A model generated the notes under the pieces. It was not told the origin of the DNA. It was given only the letters and a program-made list of their open reading frames with translations, and made no database searches. A stretch of DNA of 64,000 bases from Inonotus obliquus (Eukaryota > Basidiomycota > Agaricomycetes > Hymenochaetales > Hymenochaetaceae): NCBI GenBank assembly GCA_032164295.1, contig JAJHTX010000004.1:1550001-1614000 (forward strand). Reading direction: 5' to 3'. The translations under genes and the position numbers were made by a program. Each line of letters starts with the position of its first letter. Position 1 is the stretch's first letter. Positions 12,341 through 21,931 of the stretch are shown here, piece by piece.

Positions 12341-13387
12341 ATGTCCTTCAACGATCTTCCACCAGAGATACATTCCTTAATCTGCGAGCAGCTACCTCAA
12401 GAATCGAGGAAAAGTCTTATCTTGGTGAACAGGTACTTCAATGAGGTAGCAATTCCTTCTTTGTATAACACGGTATATCTACCTACGCGGCGCCGGGTAA
12501 TCTCCTTTCAGGACGTGCTTCTCAATCGTCCTCACCTCTCGGGCCATGTTCGCCACGTACTCATATCTGATCGTAATCGCGATGAATTCCACGTCGTCCT
12601 ACCGGATTTCATCGTGTACTGGCCGCAGACGCACTCGGAACGCATGCTACGTAGGCAGCGAATCCGAGAGTGGCTGATGGACCGAGATAAGGAGCTCTCG
12701 GCTTTCCGGACAGCTCTGCGCCACATCCTCTGCCTCGTCTCAAGACGACTTCAATCGTTGACCCTTCTTCACTATGAGCATAGTATCAAGACTTTGAAGG
12801 ATTTACTTTCTTTTCCTTTCCCAGAACTAGAAGAGCTCACTATTAGGGGAGACTATCCGCCACTTCCCAGGAATCTCTACCTACCGAAACTTAAGCGGCT
12901 ACACCTAGCTGCTGGAGATATGCCTAATCCATGGGCGTCATTCTCTGCACTTGCTGCAGGTTGTCCCAATTTAACACATCTTCGAATCACAGAGCCGTTA
13001 TCTTGCATCTTGTCAGGTGCCGTTCTAGCCCAAGCTTTAGAAGTTTCATTCGGCGTATCCAACTACGAACCAGAAACGCTAGCTATGCCACTTGAACGTC
13101 ACCCAGACGGGACGTTTCGATTTGCGCCAGCACCTTGCCTCCCGCCTTCTCTACGAGAGCTGCGACTCCAACCTTACCCTCCCGAGATGAGCACGTTGGG
13201 CATGCCATATCCAGACCACTCGGATATGATCGAACGGCTTAAAGCGCTCGAAGCTCGCAATGGTGTCTTCAAGCTTCTTTCCTCGAACAACGAGAACTAC
13301 GTCCTTCCTTACTCTTTTGATGCTGCTCAGCGAGATTGGAGAAGCAGAATGGCCGGAGAACCAGGGTGCTGGGCCGACCCCAAGTGA
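12341..13387 (+). CDS. F-box protein with leucine-rich C-terminal part (copy B, intronless)
   Basis: 348 residues from the first in-frame ATG; the open frame extends upstream to 12146 only with a GTG. F-box at residues 2-45 (FNDLPPEIHSLICEQL, then LILVNRYFNEVAIPSLYN), then leucine-rich strands such as LEELTIRGD and GCPNLTHLRITEP. It ends with an R-DW motif near the C-terminus, as copy A does. Copy A has two introns at positions where this copy reads straight through. Probable SCF adaptor; substrate unknown. Confidence 0.85.
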   Translation: MSFNDLPPEIHSLICEQLPQESRKSLILVNRYFNEVAIPSLYNTVYLPTRRRVISFQDVLLNRPHLSGHVRHVLISDRNRDEFHVVLPDFIVYWPQTHSERMLRRQRIREWLMDRDKELSAFRTALRHILCLVSRRLQSLTLLHYEHSIKTLKDLLSFPFPELEELTIRGDYPPLPRNLYLPKLKRLHLAAGDMPNPWASFSALAAGCPNLTHLRITEPLSCILSGAVLAQALEVSFGVSNYEPETLAMPLERHPDGTFRFAPAPCLPPSLRELRLQPYPPEMSTLGMPYPDHSDMIERLKALEARNGVFKLLSSNNENYVLPYSFDAAQRDWRSRMAGEPGCWADPK

Positions 13388-13724
13388 ATACTCTCGAGTT
13401 CGAACGGATCAGTTTTATTATATTATTTGGTATTTTGTAGATATCAATCCCTTGATTCATTATACTGTCTTATTTCTTGTGTCGACATCTCACAAATTGG
13501 ATTTACAATGTTTTAATCGTGTGTGGGGAGCTATTATGTCCTCGGCCTCGGTCAAAGCATGCCGGAAACGGCCGATGCAGTTCTCACATGTGCGGTTCGC
13601 CTTAGCATTCATTTCATTCTTCATCCATCCAAACCGTCTCGTCTATCCAACGCTTCGAGGTGAGTTGCTTCCCGGTGAAGTCCACAAGACAAGATAATAT
13701 TTCTCATGCGTTCTGTAGAGCGTC
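13388..13724. other. Intergenic region between F-box copy B and ATP7
   Basis: 337 bp: 3-prime end of the F-box gene and promoter of the ATP synthase gene. No further element recognised. Confidence 0.5.
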
Positions 13725-14511
13725 ATGGCGTCAAAAGGAGCGGCTGTCGCCCTCGTATGTTCTGCCGTGTTGGCACTCCATTACTTCGTTAACCCGTTTC
13801 TAGGATTTTACTCGTATTTATTCAAAGCTAGGGCTCGGAAAGGGTGACTAGCTACCTTGTTCCCTTGATTTTGAAAGCTCACCTGGTTGTAGAAACGATT
13901 GCGTCGCTCAATGCTTTCCGTAAGCGCTACAACGACGCGAAGCGTATCCAAAGCACGTTGCAGTCCCAGCCGACCGAGGTCGACTTTTCACATTACCGCT
14001 CGGTCTTGAAGAACAAGGCTGTCGTCGATGAGGCTGAGAGGGTCTTCAAGGATTTCAAGCCGGTGACATATGATGTCGGTGCACACGTGAAGGCGATCGA
14101 GGCTTTTGAGGCTAAGGCGGTGAGTTGTGTCGATACAGTTACCTAGACTTTTGCGGAGGTTAACATCTGCCAAAGATCGAGAACGCAAAGGCGACTGAGG
14201 CTAAGATCGATGAGGAGCTTAAGGATCTGCAGGCTACTCTGGAGAACATCGAGAAAGTCCGGCCATTCGAGGACCTTACGGTAAGAAGTTATCCCTGGTT
14301 ATTCAACACCGTGTCGCTAACTCTTTTTGTTAGGTCGAGGACGTTGGTAACGCCCACCCCGAGATCGTAAAGGCCGTTGAGACGATGCTCAAGAAGGGCA
14401 AATGGACAGTACCTGGTGCGTTTTCATTGCTTCTTTGTTCATAGCCGGTCGATCTGAATGAGATTTGTTTTAGGCTACAAGGAGAAGTTTGGCGACTTGT
14501 CTTTAATGTAA
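13725..14511 (+). CDS. atp7: Mitochondrial ATP synthase subunit d (F1Fo peripheral stalk)
   Basis: Part of the stator stalk that holds F1 against the membrane sector in the inner mitochondrial membrane. Exons 13725-13754, 13804-13843, 13893-14119, 14176-14280, 14334-14415, 14474-14511; 173 residues, the usual size for the family. Seen: a short N-terminus ([10 protein letters not shown]), [40 protein letters not shown], the coiled-coil-like region [17 protein letters not shown] near 105-120, [28 protein letters not shown] and the tail [13 protein letters not shown]. Introns are all GT-AG, about 48-58 bp. Exon 1 codes for only ten residues. Confidence 0.95.
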
Positions 14512-14902
14512 ATGGCGTGCTGTTAATCATAGAAACCAATTAACTAGGCTTGCCTACGCCCACTATAAAGTGTGAGCACGTTCGTAAGACACGTTCGATC
14601 TGTCTAAGAAAGGGCGGTATATCGTGAAAGAAAGCAAAAGTGAACTATTGATACGTAAAAAGTCATAGTTCTTGGCTTGAACTTGAGCAGTGTAGTCCGT
14701 GATTCGTCACTCCGAAAAGGGGATGTTAGAATATGAGTGACTGACGGTCACGTAGCTCCTTTTCTACCACGCACGCGTCCGCTCCCGTGTCCACGCGCAA
14801 CGGGCCACCGTAACGACAACGTTATATCCGTGCCACTTTGTCTCTCTCTCGCATGCTACCCTCCCAACCACATTCTCTCTTCGTTCTCCAGCCACAGTCA
14901 AG
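14512..14902. other. Intergenic region before the GPC1-like gene
   Basis: 391 bp. C/T-rich just before the GPC1 start, as in fungal promoters. Nothing else recognised. Confidence 0.5.
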
Positions 14903-16834
14903 ATGGTGAACAACTCTCCAAATGACCATTCACGGCCTCCAAGCCCTCCTCAGCGTCCCGATACTCCAGGTCTCGCGTCTAATATCAGCATGGGCTTCTT
15001 CTCTGTCCCTTTCGAACGCTTCGTCCGTGATGACATCTCGGAGTGGACAGGTGCTTTCACGCTTCTCGGTACGTACATCTGTCGTGTTTTTCTCTGTGAA
15101 TGTGGCTGCTCAACGTTTTGGGATTGAAAAAACTAGATACTATCGAGACATTCTTCGATTCGCGTATGGACTTGCTTGAACGACGTTTGAAGAAACACTC
15201 CGATAGACTCAAGATGCGTGCCGAAGAAGCATTCAAGTTCAAGCCACCCTCTGGAGACCTGTTCGCTGGGAAGGAACTAGAAAGAGAGGTCCAGAAGTTC
15301 AAACTCAAGGTATTCGGTACAGCATCGTGTAGAAAGGGGTATAATTGACCAGTATGGCACTTCGTATAGTTGTCAGGTCGAATGACCTCTTTGTCCAACG
15401 CATGGCAGTCTGCGAAGGTCGTTCGAACGCGAGAAAAGATATCTTTCTTCTTTGGCGTCCAGTCGCTGCTCATGACAGCACTCCTATTTGGCATGGCCCC
15501 TCAGTGCGTACATGAATACCCTTCTCTGAGGGCCACATTTCTCACAATTCAAAATGCACGCGTCTCTAGGTGGTTACACATCGCGTATACGGTTCAGGCT
15601 CTGTACCTTCTTCCGCTTCGCGCATACCATTATAAGAAACGCGCGTGGCACTATTTCCTTTTCGACCTTTGCTATTATGCCACTATTCTCAACTTCATTT
15701 TCATCTGGCTTGCCCCGTCGAGCGCGACACTTTGGATTGCTTGCTATTGCATGTCCCATGGTTCACTGGCTAGCGCTGTCATTACCTGGAGGAATAGTCT
15801 TGTCTTTCATGATTCTGACAAAGTGACATCGCTGTTCATCCATATGTATGCGCCGTTGGTGTTTACTGTCATTCGGTATGTATCCTCGCGAATTCGAAGA
15901 GATGATTCTCACAAGGCTTCTTAGACACTACTACCCGGACGCAGAAACGCGATTCCCGGCTGTTTCAAAGGTCCCTCATTTGGACCCGGTGAAAGCGTTC
16001 GGACTGAGCGCTCTAATTTGTCAGTCACTTTCATTTCGCCCCGTCTGGCGCTGTCTGATTTATCTTGAAATGCAGATGTCATTTGGCAAGTTCTATACTG
16101 GAAGGTGTGTGATTAAATTGCATCAAGGTAATCCGCGATTAGGGATTAATCTATCCTTTACCTAGTTCGTCTTGGTGGATCGCCGGAAGAAGATTGAATC
16201 GGGTGAACGAACGACGTCTTTCTCCTGGATGCTGAATGACAAAAGAGGAGTCATCGGCCGCATGCTTGCTCACGTTCCATCGTCATACAGAGAGTTTTCC
16301 TTCATTTCAGGACAGCTTAGTGAGCCCATATTCTTTTCCACGAGACTTTGACTGATCAGCCGTCTAGTCTATACCCTAGCGGTAGAACTTCCGGTACTCT
16401 TACTGTACCGGAACCCGTTCGTCAGCGCGTCCTTCTTGCTTATAATCTTCTCCGTGAGTGTATGGAACGGAGCAGGTTTCTATATCGAGGTCTTTGGCAG
16501 AAAGTACGATTTCGTGTATTGATACTCATCGTGCAGTCTTTAATCAACCACTTGGCTTGATAGGTTTGAACGAGAACTGGAAGCATTGCGCAAAGAGCTT
16601 GCTGAAGCGACAGCATCGCGATCCGGTATGGCGACTCCGGCCGGGCCTCAAGGCGAACTCACCCACTCGCGCAATGGCAGCGATACAAACTTGTCTTCGG
16701 CAACAGAATCTCCTGTGTTTGTAGCCCAAGACCTTCCTGTTAACGACCTTACCGCTACACCATTAAGCAGAGCTGAGTCCATGTCCTCTCAGCAATCGTT
16801 GTCCACGTCGTCGGAAACGAAGAAGGATCGGTAG
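14903..16834 (+). CDS. gpc1: Glycerophosphocholine acyltransferase (GPC1/DUF2838 family)
   Basis: Multi-pass endoplasmic-reticulum protein. The family acylates glycerophosphocholine to lyso-PC in phosphatidylcholine remodelling. Exons 14903-15068, 15137-15309, 15370-15503, 15570-15875, 15925-16019, 16076-16104, 16166-16319, 16368-16503, 16564-16834; 487 residues. Seen: hydrophilic N-terminus, a charged helix (DTIETFFDSRMDLLERRLKK), several hydrophobic segments from SFFFGVQSLLMTALLFG onward, HYYPDAETRFP, IWQVLYWKFVLVDRRKKI, TTSFSWMLNDKRG, then a Ser/Thr-rich cytosolic tail. The intron at 15504-15569 is 66 bp with no stop, so retention would stay in frame. The family call rests on the overall pattern and several conserved blocks. 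Confidence 0.88.
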
Positions 16835-17144
16835 CAAGTGTCTTGATTGTTTGCGAGTCGTTTCTCCTTGCGTGCCTTTTGTTTATTCTTACCATTTTAT
16901 GCCCGTACACGATATTGTTACGCTCACATACTCCGTCTGTCTCCTGCGGTTCTTTATAATCATTCAGAAATACGACTTTTGTGATCTAATCTGCAAATTA
17001 TTCTTCCTATATACAGCTGATGCGGATACAATTTCTTTATTCTGTTCTTTTGTATTCCGAAAGCATCCAGCAGCTACGGCAATTAAGCCTAGAGTAACAT
17101 TTGTTTCAATCAAGTACCTGGATACATATGTATCGAGTGTCGAT
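16835..17144. other. Convergent intergenic region between GPC1-like gene and TAD1
   Basis: 310 bp, A/T-richer than its surroundings; it must hold both 3-prime untranslated ends. No gene seen. Confidence 0.5.
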
Positions 17145-18979
17145 TCAACTATTGATCAATCTTTTTTCCGTTGTCCCTGGTTCCTCAAGCTTGCCAGCGT
17201 TCTCAGGTAGGATCTTGCCTTCCACATCGAAGGATTCCCATCTCTTTCCGCTGACGAGCCAACCTGCAAATGGGCCATTCGGTCCTTTGAGACTAGCTCG
17301 GGCAGTCTGGAAGGTTGCACTTGACTGCTTTGCGACGTGATATGTTGTTCCGTGACTTTCAATGCCCTTATCAATTATGTGAATGATTAACGGAAGGAAG
17401 GTGCATACGGGAAAGCGGGGATGCCAAGTAAACGTGCCGTCTCGTCATATAACCTGAATAATTGCAGCTTGCATAATCTCGGCCTGAAATGAACCATTAA
17501 GTGGTGTAAATCAATCCGAGGAAGGGGGTAAAACAATGAACGAACTGAAATTTCTCTAAACGACGTTGCTTCGTTCCGATACCACGTCGAATACCATTGA
17601 TGATAACTTCTTGACCGTTTCCTGACAATGAATCTGCAAACCAGCACAATGCTTCACAGAACCACATAGGTCAAGAAGTTAATACTGCTGCAAAAACGAA
17701 AGGAAGAGGTGGAGTACTTACATTCGTTGCTTGATTGGGGAGGTGGTTTGTCGGGATGTAGAGATTGTAGTGATGAACGTGAATATATGAAATCTATATT
17801 CGTGAAGTGGATTGTAGGTTTTGCTATAAGGTACGGTTCGGGTAGACTTCCTAAGTCAGGAAAGAAAGAATCAGCCGACTATACATCCATTTCAAGTGGG
17901 GTTGGATGAAAGATAATGACATACCTTCAATCTCATTCAACCTTCCATAAAACGCGCGTTCACAGTCTTCTTTGACAACACTTCGCATGTCTTTTGGAAC
18001 ATCTCCTATAAGAATATCGTGGACGTAGATAGGGTTGAAGATGTTCGAAGCTAAAGATCCTTGTATGCCAAGAACATTAAACGCACTACCAGAAAAAAGG
18101 AACAAACACGTATTCAGAAATCCATCCACTTTATTCAGTGAAGCACGAGGGAAAGGGGGAAGAAGGGGAGATGATTTAATATACGTACGTACGCGATTTT
18201 ATCACTACACGACATACAGATTGTCGTGGGTGAATCCGCTCGTCCGGGTTTAGTTCGAAGTACACCATATAACGAGTAATTATTCCGACCACGGGAAGTT
18301 GAACCTTGTGGAGGTGAGATAGGAGGAGATGAATCTTTATGTGAAGCCATTTGAGGGTCTTGAGAGGATGCGAGGAAACGTGTTGACGCGTCTCCGCCTG
18401 TAATTTATTGTCAGAAGTGGAAGGTGGGTTGGTGGATTATGGACGTTTAGGAGGACAGGACGCGAGCGGGCGTATGTAACAACGTAACGGCAAGTTAGGT
18501 GAGGAAAGAGAAAGTAGGTAAAGGAGGTCCTTACAAGGAACGGTCGATATATACATAAACAACTTTACACCTTCCTTCAATCCCCACGTCCCGTCCTTCC
18601 CATCCTCACGCCGTCCAAGTCGTTCAATCCATTCCGAACCCGGGCCCGAGCTACACTGATGTCCGTATCCGTGTATAGCACGTTGAACTTCCTCATAAAG
18701 CCACCTAATAAACGCACGACGAGCGAGTATCTCAGCATGACTATCATGTACCGTATCTCCTTTTGGTTGGTATCGAGAAGTAGGAAGACATTTAGATCCT
18801 GTTGCGAGCGAGATGACTTTGAAGTTTTCTTGACTTGACGAGAGGGGCGAGCGGGACTGAAGGACGACGAGGACGAAAGCAGCTAGAACTGTATACTGAT
18901 AGCCATTAGATGGATTAAAGTTACGCGAGCGGTATTCTTCATGAACACGCGTCACAACCGCGTCGTCGACAGTCGTCAT
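17145..18979 (-). CDS. tad1: tRNA-specific adenosine deaminase (Tad1/ADAT1)
   Basis: Deaminates adenosine 37 of tRNA-Ala to inosine. Minus-strand exons: 18979-18535, 18397-18193, 18085-17925, 17850-17722, 17633-17546, 17483-17409, 17355-17145; 437 residues. Seen: ATGSKCLP and GDTVHDSHAEILARRAF (zinc His and catalytic Glu in HAE), TVPCGDAST (zinc Cys, completed across intron 1), SCSDKIA (second zinc Cys), NVLGIQGSLAS, then the C-terminal GPFAGWLVSGKRWESF. Last-intron sites were chosen so that the conserved YHVAKQ block stays in frame. It is convergent with the GPC1 gene, 310 bp apart. Its upstream region is the edge of a segmental duplication. Confidence 0.93.
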
Positions 18980-19200
18980 TGGTTGTGGCAGTGCCCCCGC
19001 TTACTCCACATAAGCACCACAACACAACAAAGCCAAATTTCTACTTTAGGCAACTTCGTGGTATCCTTACCCCGCTCCTGAACTTACACCCATTTCAATC
19101 CTGTATAGGTATCTGTATCCACTCAACTATATGTTTCCGTGTTGTATCTTGTTGTTCTCAAGGACAGCCTTTCTTCTTCCGATCCGGTGCTAATTATTAG

Positions 19201-19237
19201 TGACGTAGAGAACTCTATCCTTCTCGAGGTTATAAAG
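19201..19237 (+). promoter_or_regulatory. TGACGTA element and TATA box of small-protein gene A
   Basis: TGACGTA at 19201-19207 (a CRE/ATF-type half site) and TATAAAG at 19231-19237, 98 bp before the ATG. The same two elements stand before gene B. Function is inferred from conservation and from known ATF/CREB binding preference. Confidence 0.5.
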
Positions 19238-19334
19238 CGAAGCAACAACCTCGAATTGAGCTTCATCAGTTTCATCTATTCATCACCACATCACATCACA
19301 TCAACTGAAAGTGACTCTACATACTACTCGCACA

Positions 19335-19869
19335 ATGTTTGGCTCTTCACGTAACTCTCGTTCCCAACGAACCACTGGTACAACTCCTCGTAGCGGCGGT
19401 CTCTTTGGCTCTTCACGTACTTCTCGCGCCCAACAAATGGCAACTGGTAATGGCACTAGTTCTACAACCTCTGGTCAAGGTCTCTTCGGTAACCAGGGTA
19501 CACGATCCACTGGAACGAAGAGTGGCTTATTCAGTCGCGCTAATCCCAATCGTCAAGCAGGGGGATACAAGTAAGCCCTACAAATCACTCGCTAACTTCC
19601 CCCCACTCATTTGATACATCTGTTTTAGATCTGCACTACATAACCCTAATACCACTCGAGGTGGACGTAGGAATGCGAAAAACGAGCTTGGAATGATGGT
19701 ACGTACCTTCTTCATCAAAGTCAGAGGAATGTCCAGTCGCTGATGAGCTGATTGTCTGTCATTTTAGGGTCGCGGAAACGAGGCTCATGGTAGTCCAAGT
19801 ATGACATCCCGATTCAAAAGCATGCTCGGAATGAATTCTAATTCTAGAACATCTCGGTCGGGATACTAG
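19335..19869 (+). CDS. Small basic protein, copy A (tandem-duplicated family)
   Basis: Exons 19335-19570, 19629-19698, 19768-19869; 135 residues. N-terminal half is Gly/Ser/Thr/Arg low-complexity with two near repeats starting GLFGSSRTSR and MFGSSRNSR. The C-terminal half has the part shared with copy B: NPNRQAGGYKSALHNPNTT, GGRRNAKNEL, MGRGNEAHG and a basic tail ending TSRSGY. No signal peptide, membrane segment or enzyme motif. Three exons with the same intron positions and phases as copy B. I do not recognise a named domain; the shared block looks like a small fungal hypothetical family. Both copies have a TATA box and a TGACGTA box, so it may be inducible. Confidence 0.8.
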
Positions 19870-21277
19870 TAATATTAAAGTTATCGTCACAAGAATGATA
19901 CCCTTCCGCACTCTGGTGGACTGCCCACATCCTGCCCACATCCTTCTGTATATCATCGTATATCATATCATGTAATTTAATACCACGCACAAGAAGAAGA
20001 TGGTAGTAATCACCGTCTGCACGAGTTGATTGTAAATCCCTACCAGCAGTCGCCCAACAGAACAATCTTCAAGTTGAAGGCTAACAGAAGAACCTGAGAT
20101 TGACCGAGTAACAAGAGCTTCGAAGTGATTTGGTGGGAACGAAGAAAGATCACTTGAACGACGACGCCCAAGAAGAATAATGAATCTCTCTTTCCGTTTG
20201 TTTGATAATTGTCTCCCTCGTCCTACACTTCAAAGACTTCTCGACCACCACGGAACGCCTTCGATTTCGACGCCGATTCGGGTTTGAAAAGGTTCCCGAC
20301 CCATAGTTCTTTCTTCTTTTCTTCCAAACCTATCATGATCTGTATCTGTTGTTAGATGGGACGATGGACCAACAAGTGTCTCCATGGACTCACAGACTCG
20401 CGCAAAATGATCCTCGGTGATACAAACTTATACAGAGAGACATTCTTTTTCCTGGATGACGAGACGCACGAGCGTCTTCGGAGCCTGACCCCTGCGAAAA
20501 GAAGCGTCGAGATCAAGTGTTGCCATAAATGCCCTCGACCGACTACGGGTTGCCTAGAAACTTCCGAATCAATCTTTCTATCTTTCTTGGTCCTAGTACA
20601 CGTATCAGAGCAAGGACTCGAGACTCGGAGACGGAATCAAACTCGCACCTGGACCTGGACCTGAATACTCCAAAACCAAGGGTCCGTCGTCCGAGTCCGC
20701 ACTGGCATCACCGAAAGTAGAAATCCAAAGAAGTCTCGTAAAGTAGAAGCAATAGGATCATAATACATGGCTATGCTGCTTTTGCCGGAGACTTGGTGGA
20801 AATGCCAAGCCATGCTCGAACACCGTACGTAGCAATCCAGCAATCAACAAATACGGCTCACTTACCAACTTGCAGAGTTACCGTACTCGCAAGGCACTAC
20901 TAGTAATCATTTCAACAAGCTTCGCGAATCCAGGACCAAGACCAAGACGAAGTGCGAAGTCTGAAGTAGTGTGCAGAACCGTCACGGACTACATTACATA
21001 ATGCGTTTCGTTTACGACTATTGTGTGTGGCAGTGCATTTGCTTACAATCAAATTTCTTATTTAGGAAAGTGGTGTTTACAGTAAGGAAGGAGAAATTGG
21101 TGTGGTGCTCTGTTACCGCGCTCACCCTGATGAACTCCTCTGAACTTAAACCCATTCCATCTCCAAAGATGCATGATGCATAGGATTGGGTACGGATTGG
21201 TATCCACTATCCACTCAACTAAATGCTTCCGTGTCGTATGTGGTGGTGGTGAATGAGAACTTTTTGTTTGATGATAA
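19870..21277. other. Intergenic part of the duplication between copies A and B
   Basis: Contains the non-coding blocks of unit A and the first part of unit B. Short open frames exist but are not shared between the units as proteins. No gene supported. Confidence 0.5.
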
Positions 21278-21330
21278 TGACGTATGTAAAATATACGCAC
21301 TCCATCCTCCTTGACCTCGACGATATAAAG
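21278..21330 (+). promoter_or_regulatory. TGACGTA element and TATA box of small-protein gene B
   Basis: TGACGTA at 21278-21284 and TATAAAG at 21324-21330, 113 bp before the ATG. Kept in both copies while the surrounding sequence has diverged. Confidence 0.5.
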
Positions 21331-21442
21331 AGACTCGATAACCTCAGCTCGAAGTTCATCAATTTCATCGGTATCGATTCACGGAAGCAGCATCACAGCT
21401 ATCACATCACCTGAAAACAATCAAATAACTCCTGCTCTCACT

Positions 21443-21931
21443 ATGTTCGGCTCTTCTCGCACGTCTCGCACGCAGCATACCACCAGTACTACGACTCCTC
21501 GTCGTGGTTTCTTTGGAAACAGGAGTACACGTCCTAGACGAACAGCAGGAACGAGACGTGGCTTATTCCGTCGACCTAATCCTAATCGTCAAGCAGCAGG
21601 ATACAAGTAAGTCCTTCGAATTGGCACTCAGTAAACTTCCCCTCACTCTTTTTTGACCTGATTGTTCAGAGCTGCACTTCATAACCCCAACACTACTAGA
21701 GTTGGACGTAAGCATGCAAAGAACGAGCTTCGAGTGATGGTACGTGCTCTCTCATCATCAGGTCGAAGAACTTTCAAATGCGGACAAGTTGAACTGACTG
21801 TCCGTATATCATTTTAGGGTCGTGGACACGAAGCTCACGGTCGTCCAAGTCTCAAATCCCGCCTCAAACGCATGTTCGGAATTCGTTCTAGAACCACCCG
21901 ATCTCGCGCAACTCGGTCGGGATACTACTAA
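21443..21931 (+). CDS. Small basic protein, copy B (tandem-duplicated family)
   Basis: Exons 21443-21606, 21670-21739, 21818-21931; 115 residues. The N-terminal low-complexity part is shorter than in copy A (one GSSRTSR unit), and the protein is more Arg-rich. Shared core: NPNRQAAGYKAALHNPNTT, GRKHAKNELRVMGRGHEAHG, with the basic end RLKRMFGIRSRTTRS and final SGYY. Intron positions and phases match copy A, and exon 2 is 70 nt in both. The core is conserved while introns and flanks have drifted, which argues that both copies encode selected proteins. Function unknown. Confidence 0.8.

Larger units (their letters stand above)
18980..20970. repeat. Segmental duplication, unit A (about 2 kb)
   Basis: Runs from next to the TAD1 start to about 20970. 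It matches unit B (about 21015-24280) piecewise and in the same order. Shared blocks include: promoter and gene of the small basic protein; a block at 19980-20118 matching 22290-22410 (GTAGTAATCACCGT, GTAAATCCCTACC, CCGAGTAACAAGA); 20118-20360 matching 23475-23720; 20375-20480 matching 23740-23840 (TGTCTCCATGGACTCACAGA); and 20900-20960 matching 24225-24270 (TTTCAACAAGCTTCGCGAA). Divergence is substantial, so the event is not recent. Boundaries are approximate. Confidence 0.85.
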
